Notes: generated by a model from the sequence alone, not told the origin. A stretch of 15,320 bases of DNA from JAWXUK01 sp044432725 (GCA_044432725.1 JAWXUL010000041.1:1-15320); one strand, 5' to 3'. Positions 1 through 7,351 are shown, numbered from the stretch's first letter. A program made the numbers and translations.

Positions 1-30
1 TTACAAGGTACACAGCCTTTGGCTTGTCCA
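1..30 (-). promoter_or_regulatory. Possible rRNA-operon leader with boxA-like sequence
   Basis: Read on the minus strand, the left edge contains TGTACCTTGTAA, preceded by a small AGCC/GGCT hairpin. Clostridial rRNA leaders often carry a boxA-like antitermination sequence of the type TGTNCNTTGNAAA just before 16S rRNA. Its position downstream of four tandem strong promoters fits this reading. The match is short and the 16S gene itself is not in the window, so this is a context-based call. Confidence 0.35.
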
Positions 31-83
31 AACTCAATTTGAAGCTTTCGTTTCAACTAATTTTGTTTGCCTTCGGCTTATTT

Positions 84-112
84 AGTATATCACACTTAAA
101 ATCATTTGTCAA
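84..112 (-). promoter_or_regulatory. Minus-strand promoter P1 (closest to the left edge) of a stable-RNA type tandem array
   Basis: The reverse complement gives TTGACA (107-112), an exact 17-nt spacer and TATACT (84-89), with an extended -10 (TGA directly before TATACT). Upstream of the -35 lie alternating A and T tracts resembling an UP element. It is the most downstream of four similar promoters, and any transcript would leave the window leftward. Confidence 0.85.
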
Positions 113-188
113 TACTTTTTTGAAAAGTTTTTCAAATTATTTTTTCAACTCGTTTTGTTTTCGCTGTGAGTTAAATCAGTGCTTTACT

Positions 189-217
189 AGTTTATCACAC
201 TTGAAAACGTTTGTCAA
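189..217 (-). promoter_or_regulatory. Minus-strand promoter P2 of the tandem array
   Basis: TTGACA (212-217), a 17-nt spacer and TAAACT (189-194), with TGA in the extended -10 position. The spacer end GTGTGA is shared with P1, as is the A-rich upstream stretch. This suggests P1 and P2 arose by duplication. Confidence 0.82.
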
Positions 218-402
218 GTCTTTTTTTGAAGTTTTTCAAAAGTTTTTTGTGGTTCAGATTACCGTTTGTATCAAAGTCAATTGTCAAAGTCGGTAGAAGA
301 ATTCACATTCTTTCGAAGCTCCAGAGAACTTGTTAAGAATCACTAAAGTTTTCGTCAAAATCGACTCAACTTTTGTAAGTTCTTTGTTTTCAGTGTTTTA
401 TA

Positions 403-431
403 ATAATAACACAGGTATCTTTCTTTGTCAA
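403..431 (-). promoter_or_regulatory. Minus-strand promoter P3 of the tandem array
   Basis: TTGACA (426-431), a 17-nt spacer ending in TGT, and TATTAT (403-408). A run of A tracts precedes the -35 (complement of 432-465). The sequence between P3 and P2 (218-402) has no gene and is probably transcribed leader. Confidence 0.8.
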
Positions 432-551
432 TACTTTTTTTGAAAAAAGTTAAAAGTTTTTTTAGCTCACTGTCTAAGTACTCTTAAATTCTCGTAGAAA
501 AGTAGGTCGCCGAACCTCTGTTATTTTTTGTCGTTCAAAGACGACTTAGTT

Positions 552-580
552 AGAATAACACATTGGATACCCTTTGTCAA
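552..580 (-). promoter_or_regulatory. Minus-strand promoter P4 (farthest upstream) of the tandem array
   Basis: TTGACA (575-580), a 17-nt spacer ending in TGT, and TATTCT (552-557). It is preceded on the minus strand by a long A-rich tract (complement of 583-611) like an UP element. It lies only about 75 nt downstream of the sbcC stop codon, and no good intrinsic terminator separates them. Confidence 0.8.
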
Positions 581-653
581 CACTTTTTTCTATTTTTTTC
601 TTTTTTTTTTCAAAATTCTCAGAATAGCCTTTTATTCATTTAAATAAAGGAAG

Positions 654-3377
654 TCAAGAAATAAAACTGCCCCCTAAAACCTTTTCTACAAAGATTTCTT
701 GCCGTACCATGCCTCGTAGCCCTTCTACATGGGAAATAATTCCCACAACTCTTCCCTGTTCTCCCAATGCCACCAGCATGGAAATCGCTTGTTTCAACGC
801 TTCTTCGTCTAAGGATCCAAAACCCTCGTCTATAAATAGCGACTGTATTCCCAAAGAACAAGACTCTCCCTGCACCACTTTTGACAAGCCAAGTGCCAAT
901 GCGAGAGCAGCCTGAAAGGACTCTCCCCCTGACAAAGTTTTCCCTTGCCTGATCTTTCCTGTAGATACATTAATGATGGATACATCAAGTCCCACCTCAC
1001 CACGGGTTTTTCCTTGACTGTCCAAAAGTAGCTGAAATCCCTGAGGAGAAATTTCTTTTAAGATCTCATTGGCTTCAGCAAGTGCCTTTGCAAAATATCG
1101 TTGCAACACAAAAGTTTTTAAAGATAGATGTGGCGCCAGCGGTAAGCGCCCCTTTGCCAGAGCCACTAACGGTTGCAACCATTCCTTTTCTTTTTGCAGC
1201 TTTTGAAATACTTCTTCATGCTCTTGAAAGCTTTCTAAAATCTTTGTATTCAACTGATAAGAATAAAATATTTTATCTTTCTTTTCTTCCTTTTCTTCTT
1301 TCTCCTTCTGTAAAGCAGAGATTTTCTCCACCAAAGCAGACTCTACTTCCAGATTAATTGGAACTAAATTTTCTTCCAGTTCTTTCAGCTGTCCTTGGAA
1401 ACCTTCTTGGAGCAAAAGAAGTTCTCTCTTTTTGTCTTCTTTTTCTTGGTACTCCTCTTTGTATTTTGATATTTTCAATAGATTATCAGCAATTTCTTCT
1501 GTAACCTGTGGCAGAGAACTATCCTTGGACAGTTCTGCGATTTGACTGATTTGTTCTTCCACACTGGTTTTGTTTTCTGCCAAAGAAAGAGCAATCTCTT
1601 GGGCTGTCTCTTCTAATCTTTTCTTATTCTCCTCCCATTCTACCAACAATGCTTCACCTTCTTGGAGGGTTTTTACCTTTATTTCCAGTGCTTTTAGTTC
1701 TTTTTCTAAAGTCTTTTCCTCTTCTTTTCCACGATAAGCAGCCAATGCTTCAGGTATTTTTTCAAAATTGGTACAGTGCAACAAGGTCTCTCCCTCTTTG
1801 CTCAGCTGATTTTCTAAAATCGCCAATTCCTGAGATAAGCCCTCCACCTCTTTTTGTATCAGACCTGTTGCGTCCATGCTTTTCTTCATTTTTTCTTGAA
1901 GCTTTTCGATTTCTTGCCAGCTCAACGCCTTTTCAGGAGGCGCTTCTGCTGGCTGTGGATGACTCTCGCTACCACAGACAGGGCAAGGTTTTTCCTCTTC
2001 TAAACTTTTTGCTAAAAATCCCGCTGTAAAACGATTATAAAGCTCGATGCCTTCTTGATAAGTATGAACTATTTTTTCATGCTCTTTCATCTTTTTCTGT
2101 TGCGTTTTTTCTTTTTCTTCTAAAGTAATCTTTTTTTCTGAAAAAGAGACACTGGCTTCTTTTAGTTTTGCGACAGCTTCTACTTCTTCTTTTTTTTCTT
2201 TGATACCTTGTTTTTGTAGGAGAACTTTTTCCCCTAAGCCTTGATTTTCTTCTTGGAAAATCCTTTGTTTTTGGATTTTATCATTGAAAACAAGAATGTT
2301 TTTCTTGTTTTCCGCCAAATCCGCCTCTTGCTTTTCCACTTCTTTTTGTCGATTTACTAAGCCTTTCTTTTTCTCCTCTATTTCTACAAATCTTTCTTCC
2401 AACAATCGAAGTTCCACTTGCTTTTCTTGTAATGCCGTAATTTTTTCTGGATAATCTGCCATTTCTTCCAAGGCTTTCTCCACAGCGAGAAGATTTTCTT
2501 GGCTTTCCTTCAGGGATTTATCTAAGGTATCTTTCTTTCCTTGTAATTTTTTTCCATCTTGTATTTTTTGAAATTCTCCCTGTGCTTCCAAGACCGCCTC
2601 TTGATTTTTCTCGAAATCGAGCTGTAATTGTTTCTTTCTCTCCTCTTGTTTCTGCAACATCTCTGGTAATAGAGCGAAACTTTCTATGATTTCTCCATAA
2701 GAGAAAGTATCCCCTTCCCTTGATTCCAAAAAAGAAGGGTTCTCTTCCCAATGAATCTCTCCTGCTTTTTGCCCCAGAAGCAAGGTCATTTCATCCATTT
2801 TTTTCTCCAACAGCTGATAGTCCCCTTGGATTTTATCTTCCATAGCTTGAAATCCTTGAGTTAAGAAAAGTTTTTCAAAGATTTTTGTTCGATCCAAGGA
2901 AGAGCAAGTCAAAATCTGACGAAATTCTCCCTGTGGCAAAAGAACAATCTGCTGAAACTGGGCATGGGTCAATCCCAACAAATCACGGAGAATCGGGTCC
3001 ACTTGCTGTGGCCCTAAGACAGGCTTATAGTATGGGCTGTTTGGATTATCACATAACAAATATGTATCATCTTTTTTCTTGCTTCCCTCCAAACTTCTTT
3101 TCACAGTATAGGTCTCCCCACCCAAAGAAAAAGAAAGCAAAACAAAAGATTTCTGTCCTGTTGCTGCAAAATCACAACGTAAATCACTGGCTTTTCTGTC
3201 TCGACCACTGCCCACCCCATAAAGGGCGTAACAAATCCCGTCAAAAATACTGGTTTTCCCCGAACCTGTGGCGCCACTGATTAAAAACAAACCATCAGAA
3301 CCAAGCTTCTCCATAGGAAAAGTCACTTCCCCTGCATAAGAGCAAAAAGCTGATAACGTTAACGATACTATCTTCAT
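654..3377 (-). CDS. sbcC: SbcC, Rad50-like ATPase subunit of the SbcCD nuclease
   Basis: This is the ATPase and scaffold subunit of the SbcCD complex, which with SbcD opens hairpins and processes blocked or covalently capped DNA ends in the cytoplasm. The 907-aa protein has a Walker A GATGSGKTS at residues 35-43, two long Glu/Lys/Gln-rich coiled-coil arms, and a central zinc-hook CPVC (C465, C468). Near the C-terminus it has the ABC signature LSGGES (about 816) and Walker B with the D-loop, LFIDEGFGSLD (about 850). It is slightly shorter than many SbcC proteins (about 1000 aa). The start chosen is ATG at 3377, with AGGAG 8 nt upstream. A TTG two codons earlier lies too close to the ribosome-binding site. 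The ATG overlaps the sbcD stop codon as ATGA, indicating translational coupling and matched subunit synthesis. Confidence 0.96.
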   Translation of the reverse strand: MKIVSLTLSAFCSYAGEVTFPMEKLGSDGLFLISGATGSGKTSIFDGICYALYGVGSGRDRKASDLRCDFAATGQKSFVLLSFSLGGETYTVKRSLEGSKKKDDTYLLCDNPNSPYYKPVLGPQQVDPILRDLLGLTHAQFQQIVLLPQGEFRQILTCSSLDRTKIFEKLFLTQGFQAMEDKIQGDYQLLEKKMDEMTLLLGQKAGEIHWEENPSFLESREGDTFSYGEIIESFALLPEMLQKQEERKKQLQLDFEKNQEAVLEAQGEFQKIQDGKKLQGKKDTLDKSLKESQENLLAVEKALEEMADYPEKITALQEKQVELRLLEERFVEIEEKKKGLVNRQKEVEKQEADLAENKKNILVFNDKIQKQRIFQEENQGLGEKVLLQKQGIKEKKEEVEAVAKLKEASVSFSEKKITLEEKEKTQQKKMKEHEKIVHTYQEGIELYNRFTAGFLAKSLEEEKPCPVCGSESHPQPAEAPPEKALSWQEIEKLQEKMKKSMDATGLIQKEVEGLSQELAILENQLSKEGETLLHCTNFEKIPEALAAYRGKEEEKTLEKELKALEIKVKTLQEGEALLVEWEENKKRLEETAQEIALSLAENKTSVEEQISQIAELSKDSSLPQVTEEIADNLLKISKYKEEYQEKEDKKRELLLLQEGFQGQLKELEENLVPINLEVESALVEKISALQKEKEEKEEKKDKIFYSYQLNTKILESFQEHEEVFQKLQKEKEWLQPLVALAKGRLPLAPHLSLKTFVLQRYFAKALAEANEILKEISPQGFQLLLDSQGKTRGEVGLDVSIINVSTGKIRQGKTLSGGESFQAALALALGLSKVVQGESCSLGIQSLFIDEGFGSLDEEALKQAISMLVALGEQGRVVGIISHVEGLRGMVRQEIFVEKVLGGSFIS

Positions 3378-4477
3378 TCCCAAATCTCCTGAATCATTTT
3401 AATTAAATACGCCTCTTGCTCCTGTGACAAAGCACCTTCCCCAATCTGTTGCTGATAAAATTCTTTAAAAACATCTAAAGGAGATAGCCCCTGTAAATCC
3501 TTTCCTTCTGACAATGGAAGAACTGTTTGCTCTTGGGCATAGCGATAGCTTAACAGATAAGGAAATACTTTTTGTAATTGCACCAAATCTTCTCGCAGAA
3601 AACGGGTGTCCAAAAGAATCGCCACAATATAATTTTCATCGTCCCCTTGGGTTAAAATATCCTCTAAAGTACCAGTCACCACTTTTACTTGACGCAATGG
3701 TGACAAAGTACGCTCGTGGATCAATACTTCTCCCTTGCCATCCATTTCTATCACAGTCAAGGACTTCTCCCCTTCCTTAATAGAATAAGGTAAAAGACTT
3801 CCTGCATAACGAATTTCTTTCCGTCCCACAAACTGGGGACGGTGGAGATGTCCCAAAGCGACATAGTGAAAGTCTTGGAACAGCTGATAGGAGATTCCTT
3901 GGGTTCCTCCAATATACAAACTATCTTCCGAGTCGCTCTCTTCCACAGCTTTCCCCTCTTTGTTTTGCACGAATTGATGGGTCACCAAAACATTTCTTCT
4001 TGCTGAAGAAATCTCCATTTCTCCAATGGCAGAGGCCACCAACTCTTCATAGGTCCCTGTATATCTTTGTCCTGTTGGGGATAAAAAAGGGAGGAGATAG
4101 AAATCTACCTCCCCAAAATCATCTGTCAACGTGATTGCCTTCACAGCCCCCTCATAAACAGGGCTGACGTGCAATCCAAAACGGCTGGTCAAATCTTGTA
4201 AAAAAGACAGACGGGTGCCACTATCGTGATTGCCATAAATCACAAATATTTGTAAATCCAAGGCAAGAAGCCCCAAAAGAAATTCTTCATAAATTTCCAC
4301 TGCTTCTTGGCTTGGCACTGTTTTATCATAAATATCCCCTGCTAAAATCACTGCCTGTGGTTTTTCCTCTTTGGCAATTTCCACCACTTGTGCCAGCACA
4401 TGGCGTTGGTCTGAAATCAAGGAAAAACTACCTAATTTTTTGCCTATATGCAAATCTGCAAGGTGCATTAATTTCAT
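3374..4477 (-). CDS. sbcD: SbcD, Mre11-like nuclease subunit of SbcCD
   Basis: This is the manganese-dependent metallophosphoesterase subunit of SbcCD, with ATP-regulated dsDNA exonuclease and ssDNA/hairpin endonuclease activity. At 367 aa it shows the Mre11 phosphoesterase motifs in order: DLHIG (D8, H10), GDIYD (D48), GNHDS (N83, H84), a VTHQF motif and GHLH further on. The C-terminal third matches the usual capping and SbcC-docking region in length. The start ATG at 4477 overlaps the stop of the upstream xre gene as ATGA, and its own stop overlaps the sbcC start in the same way. The three genes therefore form one coupled operon, and SbcD translation probably depends on ribosomes finishing the regulator gene. 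Confidence 0.96.
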   Translation of the reverse strand: MKLMHLADLHIGKKLGSFSLISDQRHVLAQVVEIAKEEKPQAVILAGDIYDKTVPSQEAVEIYEEFLLGLLALDLQIFVIYGNHDSGTRLSFLQDLTSRFGLHVSPVYEGAVKAITLTDDFGEVDFYLLPFLSPTGQRYTGTYEELVASAIGEMEISSARRNVLVTHQFVQNKEGKAVEESDSEDSLYIGGTQGISYQLFQDFHYVALGHLHRPQFVGRKEIRYAGSLLPYSIKEGEKSLTVIEMDGKGEVLIHERTLSPLRQVKVVTGTLEDILTQGDDENYIVAILLDTRFLREDLVQLQKVFPYLLSYRYAQEQTVLPLSEGKDLQGLSPLDVFKEFYQQQIGEGALSQEQEAYLIKMIQEIWE

Positions 4478-5172
4478 GATTTGCCTTCTTTCCCGCCCAA
4501 CAGATCATTGACTCTTTTCCCATTGCTATATAAATTTTGTAACAAGCTTTGGTACAAAGGTCCATATTTTTCTGTCAAAGCATCATGATTTAAGTCAGGG
4601 AAATCCCCACGTTCCTTTTTATGCTCTGCTAAAGCTTCTACCAATTCCATCTCGCAAGCTTTTTGCTCCATGTCATAGGCACCACAAAGAAATTTATTGG
4701 CATCCACAGCAAAAAAGCTGGGATTTGTCCTTGGGACTGCCCCGTGGAAACGTCGGAATACCACAGCGATAGAGGTCGCCAAATAATCAGAACTGGCTCG
4801 AATCACTTCCCGATTCCCTGTGGCTCCCAACAGTTCATATAATAACCCCAAAGAATTAAACATCAATTTTTTATTTAAAGTGGCAAGTATCATACCTTTT
4901 AAAGTATTATCTTTTTCCAAACTAACATCGTATAGATCTTCTGCTTGAATAGTGGTACCATCTCTTGTCAAAGTGCGTCCCAATAAATAATCCGAGGATA
5001 CCCCATAATAATCACAAACACGGACAACAAAGCTAAGCCCTGGCTCTCTGACTCCTTTTTCGTAGTGAGACATCAGTGCTTGGGAAATCCCCAAAGCCTC
5101 TGCAGCACGACGCTGGCTGACGCCTTTCTCTTGTCGTAGCAAGGCAAGAGTTCGTGAAAACTCTGTGTTCAA
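4474..5172 (-). CDS. XRE-family transcriptional regulator, first gene of the sbcDC operon
   Basis: The 232-aa protein has an N-terminal helix-turn-helix of the XRE/Cro type at residues about 5-62. Its second helix and recognition helix read SQRRAAEALGISQALMSHYE, followed by the usual PGLSFVVRVCDYYGVSSDYLLG. The remaining 165 residues are a mostly helical domain I do not recognise, perhaps for oligomerisation or sensing. The start is placed at TTG 5172 because GAGGTG lies 6 nt upstream. A GTG at 5181 is in frame but would be part of that ribosome-binding site. The gene overlaps sbcD by 4 nt. By family precedent it probably binds its own promoter region, where related palindromes are visible, but its link to DNA-end repair is an inference from operon position. 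Confidence 0.88.
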   Translation of the reverse strand: MNTEFSRTLALLRQEKGVSQRRAAEALGISQALMSHYEKGVREPGLSFVVRVCDYYGVSSDYLLGRTLTRDGTTIQAEDLYDVSLEKDNTLKGMILATLNKKLMFNSLGLLYELLGATGNREVIRASSDYLATSIAVVFRRFHGAVPRTNPSFFAVDANKFLCGAYDMEQKACEMELVEALAEHKKERGDFPDLNHDALTEKYGPLYQSLLQNLYSNGKRVNDLLGGKEGKS

Positions 5173-5225
5173 TCTAATCACCTCGTTTTTTCCTATCTAA
5201 TATTTGCCATTCATTCCCTTATACT

Positions 5226-5241
5226 TAGTGTATAAACACTA
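5226..5241. promoter_or_regulatory. Palindromic candidate operator A for the XRE regulator
   Basis: This is an exact inverted repeat, TAGTGTATAAACACTA, with 6-nt arms and a 4-nt centre. It lies 54 nt upstream of the xre start, and its flanks carry further partly symmetric ATACT/AGTAT sequence. Dyad sites of this size just upstream of XRE genes commonly mediate autoregulation. Binding itself is not demonstrated. Confidence 0.55.
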
Positions 5242-5372
5242 GATATAGTATTTATATCACTGATAAAAACCTTTGATAACAGCTTCTTTTTTCTTTGTTT
5301 TCACCATATTTATTCAAAGTCAGCTTTATGAAATTTCCAAATCTACAGGGAAATAGATTTTATATTACACAT

Positions 5373-5401
5373 AGTATACACTATTCATTCTTAGGATGCA
5401 A
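5373..5401 (-). promoter_or_regulatory. Candidate promoter of xre-sbcD-sbcC with overlapping operator-like site B
   Basis: On the minus strand: TTGCAT (5396-5401), a 17-nt spacer and TATACT (5373-5378). The same TTGCAT-N17-TATACT pattern occurs at the PP2C promoter in this window. The -10 lies inside an imperfect palindrome (5372-5383) that reads TAGTGTATACTA on the minus strand and shares TAGTGTATA with operator A. The implied leader before xre is about 195 nt. No better promoter was found nearer the gene. Confidence 0.5.
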
Positions 5402-5807
5402 TGGTTTTTTGAAATTTTTTTGTGTTTTTTTCTTATTTTTTGTACTATATTCTCTTCTTTTCTTTCACAAGCTTCAGGGCAAAAAGGACAGTTTGCCTAC
5501 TATCCTCAGCGTTAAAAAATCGTAAAAGTACTTTTCTAGGACAAATTCCCTTTTTTCTTTTGAATCTACTTGTTAAAAGAAAAATGACAAAAATGTTTTC
5601 TGTAAGAAAACAAGGGATAAAGTGATTGGAAATAATAATTTTTGGCATTTTATCTTACTTATAGAAGTAATTTCCTCCTTTCCATTCTCAACTTCTTTTC
5701 AAACTTTATGACATTTTGCAATCATTTAGTAGTCTTTGCACTGAAAAAAACTTGAAAACTTTACAAATATTTAATATTTTAAACCTTTGTTTGTAATATC
5801 TATCCCG
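5402..5807. other. Gene-free AT-rich intergenic stretch
   Basis: I see no convincing gene in this 400-nt stretch. The short open frames on both strands have no ribosome-binding site, are dominated by Phe/Lys/Leu from poly-T/A runs, and resemble no family I know. A weak hairpin, GGCAAA/TTTGCC with an 8-nt loop, occurs near 5480-5500 but has no T-run. The stretch separates the minus-strand xre promoter from the plus-strand units to its right. Confidence 0.6.
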
Positions 5808-5945
5808 TATAATAAAGACAGTTAAAAACACAGCACATTACTTGCTAAGACGGACAGGTTACTTGTCTTTAATATATTCTCTTTCTTAATAAAAAATACA
5901 AAAATTCCCAAAGGGCTTTGCTCTTTGGGTTTTTTGTTTTTTTTT
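5808..5945 (+). ncRNA. Possible small RNA unit: promoter, about 125-nt transcript, intrinsic terminator
   Basis: A perfect TATAAT (5808-5813) with only a poor -35 upstream is followed by about 95 nt with no open frame, then a strong terminator at 5907-5945. The interior contains a hairpin GACAGG-TTA-CTTGTC (5853-5867) and a repeated TTACTTG (5838-5844 and 5859-5865). I do not recognise it as a known riboswitch or RNA family. It might instead be fortuitous sequence ahead of an insulating terminator. Confidence 0.35.
5907..5945 (+). terminator. Intrinsic terminator ahead of the rpsF promoter
   Basis: The stem CCCAAAG (5907-5913) pairs with CTTTGGG (5923-5929) across a 9-nt loop and is followed by TTTTTTTG and a further T-run to 5945. 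It ends 12 nt before the -35 of the rpsF promoter and insulates that operon from upstream transcription. Confidence 0.85.
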
Positions 5946-5956
5946 CAAAGAAACCC

Positions 5957-5984
5957 TTGACATTCTTGTGAAAAGCTGTATAAT
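5957..5984 (+). promoter_or_regulatory. Promoter of the rpsF-ssb-rpsR operon
   Basis: Consensus TTGACA (5957-5962), a 16-nt spacer and TATAAT (5979-5984). The predicted start near 5991 gives an mRNA leader of about 100 nt before rpsF. Confidence 0.85.
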
Positions 5985-6000
5985 AGGAGGGTATATCTTT

Positions 6001-6068
6001 TTTCCGCAAAGAGAATTTTCTCTTCCAAATTGATAGACTATCCTTGCTCTTTTCAAGGAAAAAGAGCC
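6001..6068 (+). promoter_or_regulatory. Structured 5' leader of rpsF, possible S6:S18 autoregulatory site
   Basis: Two hairpins are visible: AAGAGA/TCTCTT (6009-6014 with 6019-6024), directly preceded by CCG at 6004-6006, and GCTCTTTTC/GAAAAAGAGC (6046-6067) ending 11 nt before the ribosome-binding site. Many bacterial rpsF leaders carry a hairpin with a CCG trinucleotide bound by the S6:S18 complex for feedback control. The exact motif geometry is not confirmed here. Confidence 0.3.
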
Positions 6069-6093
6069 ATATGACCAGAAGGAGGTGCAAATA

Positions 6094-6387
6094 ATGGCAA
6101 AAATTACTGCAAACTATGAAACCATGTATATCATTGATCCAACTTTAGATACAGATGCGACTGAAGCATTGATGAATAAGTTTAAATCTTTGGTAGAAAC
6201 AAAGGGCACAATCACCGAGGTAAATCCTTGGGGAAAACGTCGCCTTGCCTATCCCATCAATGACATGATGGACGGGTACTATGTGCTGATGACATATCAA
6301 TCATCTGCTGATCTACCTGCAGAGCTTGATCGTGTGTTCCGTATCACCGAAGGCGTGATGCGTTCCATGACTATCTGCAACGACTAA
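6094..6387 (+). CDS. rpsF: 30S ribosomal protein S6
   Basis: The 97-aa protein is full length for bacterial S6 and has the family core ANYETMYIIDPTLD at the N-terminus and NPWGKRRLAYPIND in the middle. S6 binds S18 and 16S rRNA in the platform of the small subunit. The start is ATG 6094, with AAGGAGGTG 6 nt upstream. An in-frame GTG at 6085 lies inside that ribosome-binding site. It is the first gene of the conserved rpsF-ssb-rpsR operon, driven by the consensus promoter at 5957-5984. Confidence 0.97.
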   Translation: MAKITANYETMYIIDPTLDTDATEALMNKFKSLVETKGTITEVNPWGKRRLAYPINDMMDGYYVLMTYQSSADLPAELDRVFRITEGVMRSMTICND

Positions 6388-6458
6388 TGCTTATTCTGTT
6401 TACTTTATAATAGAACGAGTATAAACAAAATTATTATGACTGAAGGAGAAGTATTTTT

Positions 6459-7025
6459 ATGTTAAATCATATCACTTTAATGGGTCGATTGACCGACGCT
6501 CCAGTGCTACGATCTGTAGGTGCTGGTGTCAGCTGTGCGAATTTTACCTTGGCTGTCAACCGTGACTTTAAAAACAAAGACACTGGTGACTATGAAACTG
6601 ATTTTATTGACATTACTGCTTGGCGAGGGACTGCGGACTTTGTGGGCAAATATTTCACCAAAGGTCAACTGGTAGCAGTAGAAGGTCGATTGCAAATTGA
6701 AAGCTATACCGACCGTGAAGGTGTCCGTCGTCGTGCTGCAAGGGTACAAGCTGGTCAAGTCCATTTTGCTGAAGCAAGAAAGGACAACTATGCGCAAGGA
6801 TTCAATCCACCTCAACAAACAGCAGAGCCACAAAACACAGGTCCTGCCTATGGTGGAGGTGGTGGTGGAGCGCCAAGCTACACTCCTCCCAGTGCGCCAA
6901 GCTATGCTTCCCCTGCTGGCTATTCTATCCCCAATGATGGTGGTGGTTATTCTGTGCCAGATGCACCCCAAGACAACTTCAGAACCCTGACTCCAGAAGA
7001 AGAAAAGGAAGACTTTCCTTTTTAA
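6459..7025 (+). CDS. ssb: Single-stranded DNA-binding protein SSB
   Basis: SSB coats ssDNA during replication, recombination and repair and recruits partners through its C-terminal tip. The 188-aa protein has an OB-fold domain at residues 1 to about 107, starting MLNHITLMGRLTDAPVLR and containing FIDITAWRGTADFVGKYF and KGQLVAVEGRLQ. A linker of about 65 residues rich in Gly, Pro, Ser, Tyr and Gln follows, then the acidic tip ending DFPF (185-188). That is a variant of the usual DDDIPF, with the Pro-Phe anchor kept. The ribosome-binding site AAGGAGA precedes ATG 6459. The gene lies between rpsF and rpsR as in most Firmicutes. Confidence 0.97.
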   Translation: MLNHITLMGRLTDAPVLRSVGAGVSCANFTLAVNRDFKNKDTGDYETDFIDITAWRGTADFVGKYFTKGQLVAVEGRLQIESYTDREGVRRRAARVQAGQVHFAEARKDNYAQGFNPPQQTAEPQNTGPAYGGGGGGAPSYTPPSAPSYASPAGYSIPNDGGGYSVPDAPQDNFRTLTPEEEKEDFPF

Positions 7026-7057
7026 CACAATGTATTAACTTAAAGGAGGAATAAACC

Positions 7058-7312
7058 ATGGAACGTGAAAACACTCGTGGTGGTAGAGGTCCAGGTGGCC
7101 CTAGAAAACGCCGTAAAGTCTGTGCTTTTTGTGTAGATAAAGCAAAAAGCATTGATTATAAAGACGCAGCAAAACTTCGTCGCTTTACTTCAGAAAGAGC
7201 AAAGATTTTGCCTCGTCGTACCACTGGGACTTGCGCATTGCATCAACGTCAACTGACAGAAGCAATCAAACGTGCTAGACAAGTCGCTTTGCTACCTTAT
7301 GTCACTGACTAA
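7058..7312 (+). CDS. rpsR: 30S ribosomal protein S18, zinc-binding (C+) form
   Basis: The 84-aa protein shows the S18 core DYKDAAKLRRFTSERAKILPRR. It carries CAFC (C22, C25) and C59-x2-H62, the cysteine/histidine set of the zinc-binding paralogue type. Some bacteria also keep a Cys-less S18 for zinc limitation, but none is seen here. It is the last gene of the operon, with ribosome-binding site AGGAGG 8 nt before ATG 7058. A strong terminator follows about 40 nt after the stop. Confidence 0.96.
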   Translation: MERENTRGGRGPGGPRKRRKVCAFCVDKAKSIDYKDAAKLRRFTSERAKILPRRTTGTCALHQRQLTEAIKRARQVALLPYVTD

Positions 7313-7351
7313 AAAGAATCTATTCAAAGTCTTTTGATGATTCTCTCAATA

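Noticed and set aside
24..296. 90-aa plus-strand open frame
   Set aside because: It has no ribosome-binding site, a Phe/Leu/Ser-rich composition from T-rich DNA, and it lies across minus-strand promoters P1 and P2.
84..580. Spaced repeats considered as a CRISPR array or mobile repeat
   Set aside because: The similarity is limited to promoter elements and A-tracts. Spacing is irregular and there is no conserved repeat of 25 nt or more.
5295..5648. Several 67-76 aa open frames on both strands between xre and rpsF
   Set aside because: They are overlapping, low-complexity Phe/Lys-rich frames in AT-rich DNA with no ribosome-binding site or family resemblance.
5869..6090. 73-aa minus-strand open frame
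   Set aside because: It runs antisense through the terminator, promoter and leader of rpsF and has no ribosome-binding site.
6507..7028. 173-aa minus-strand open frame antisense to ssb
   Set aside because: It is a shadow of the ssb coding sequence. Its composition follows from the Gly/Pro-rich ssb linker, and it has no promoter or ribosome-binding site.
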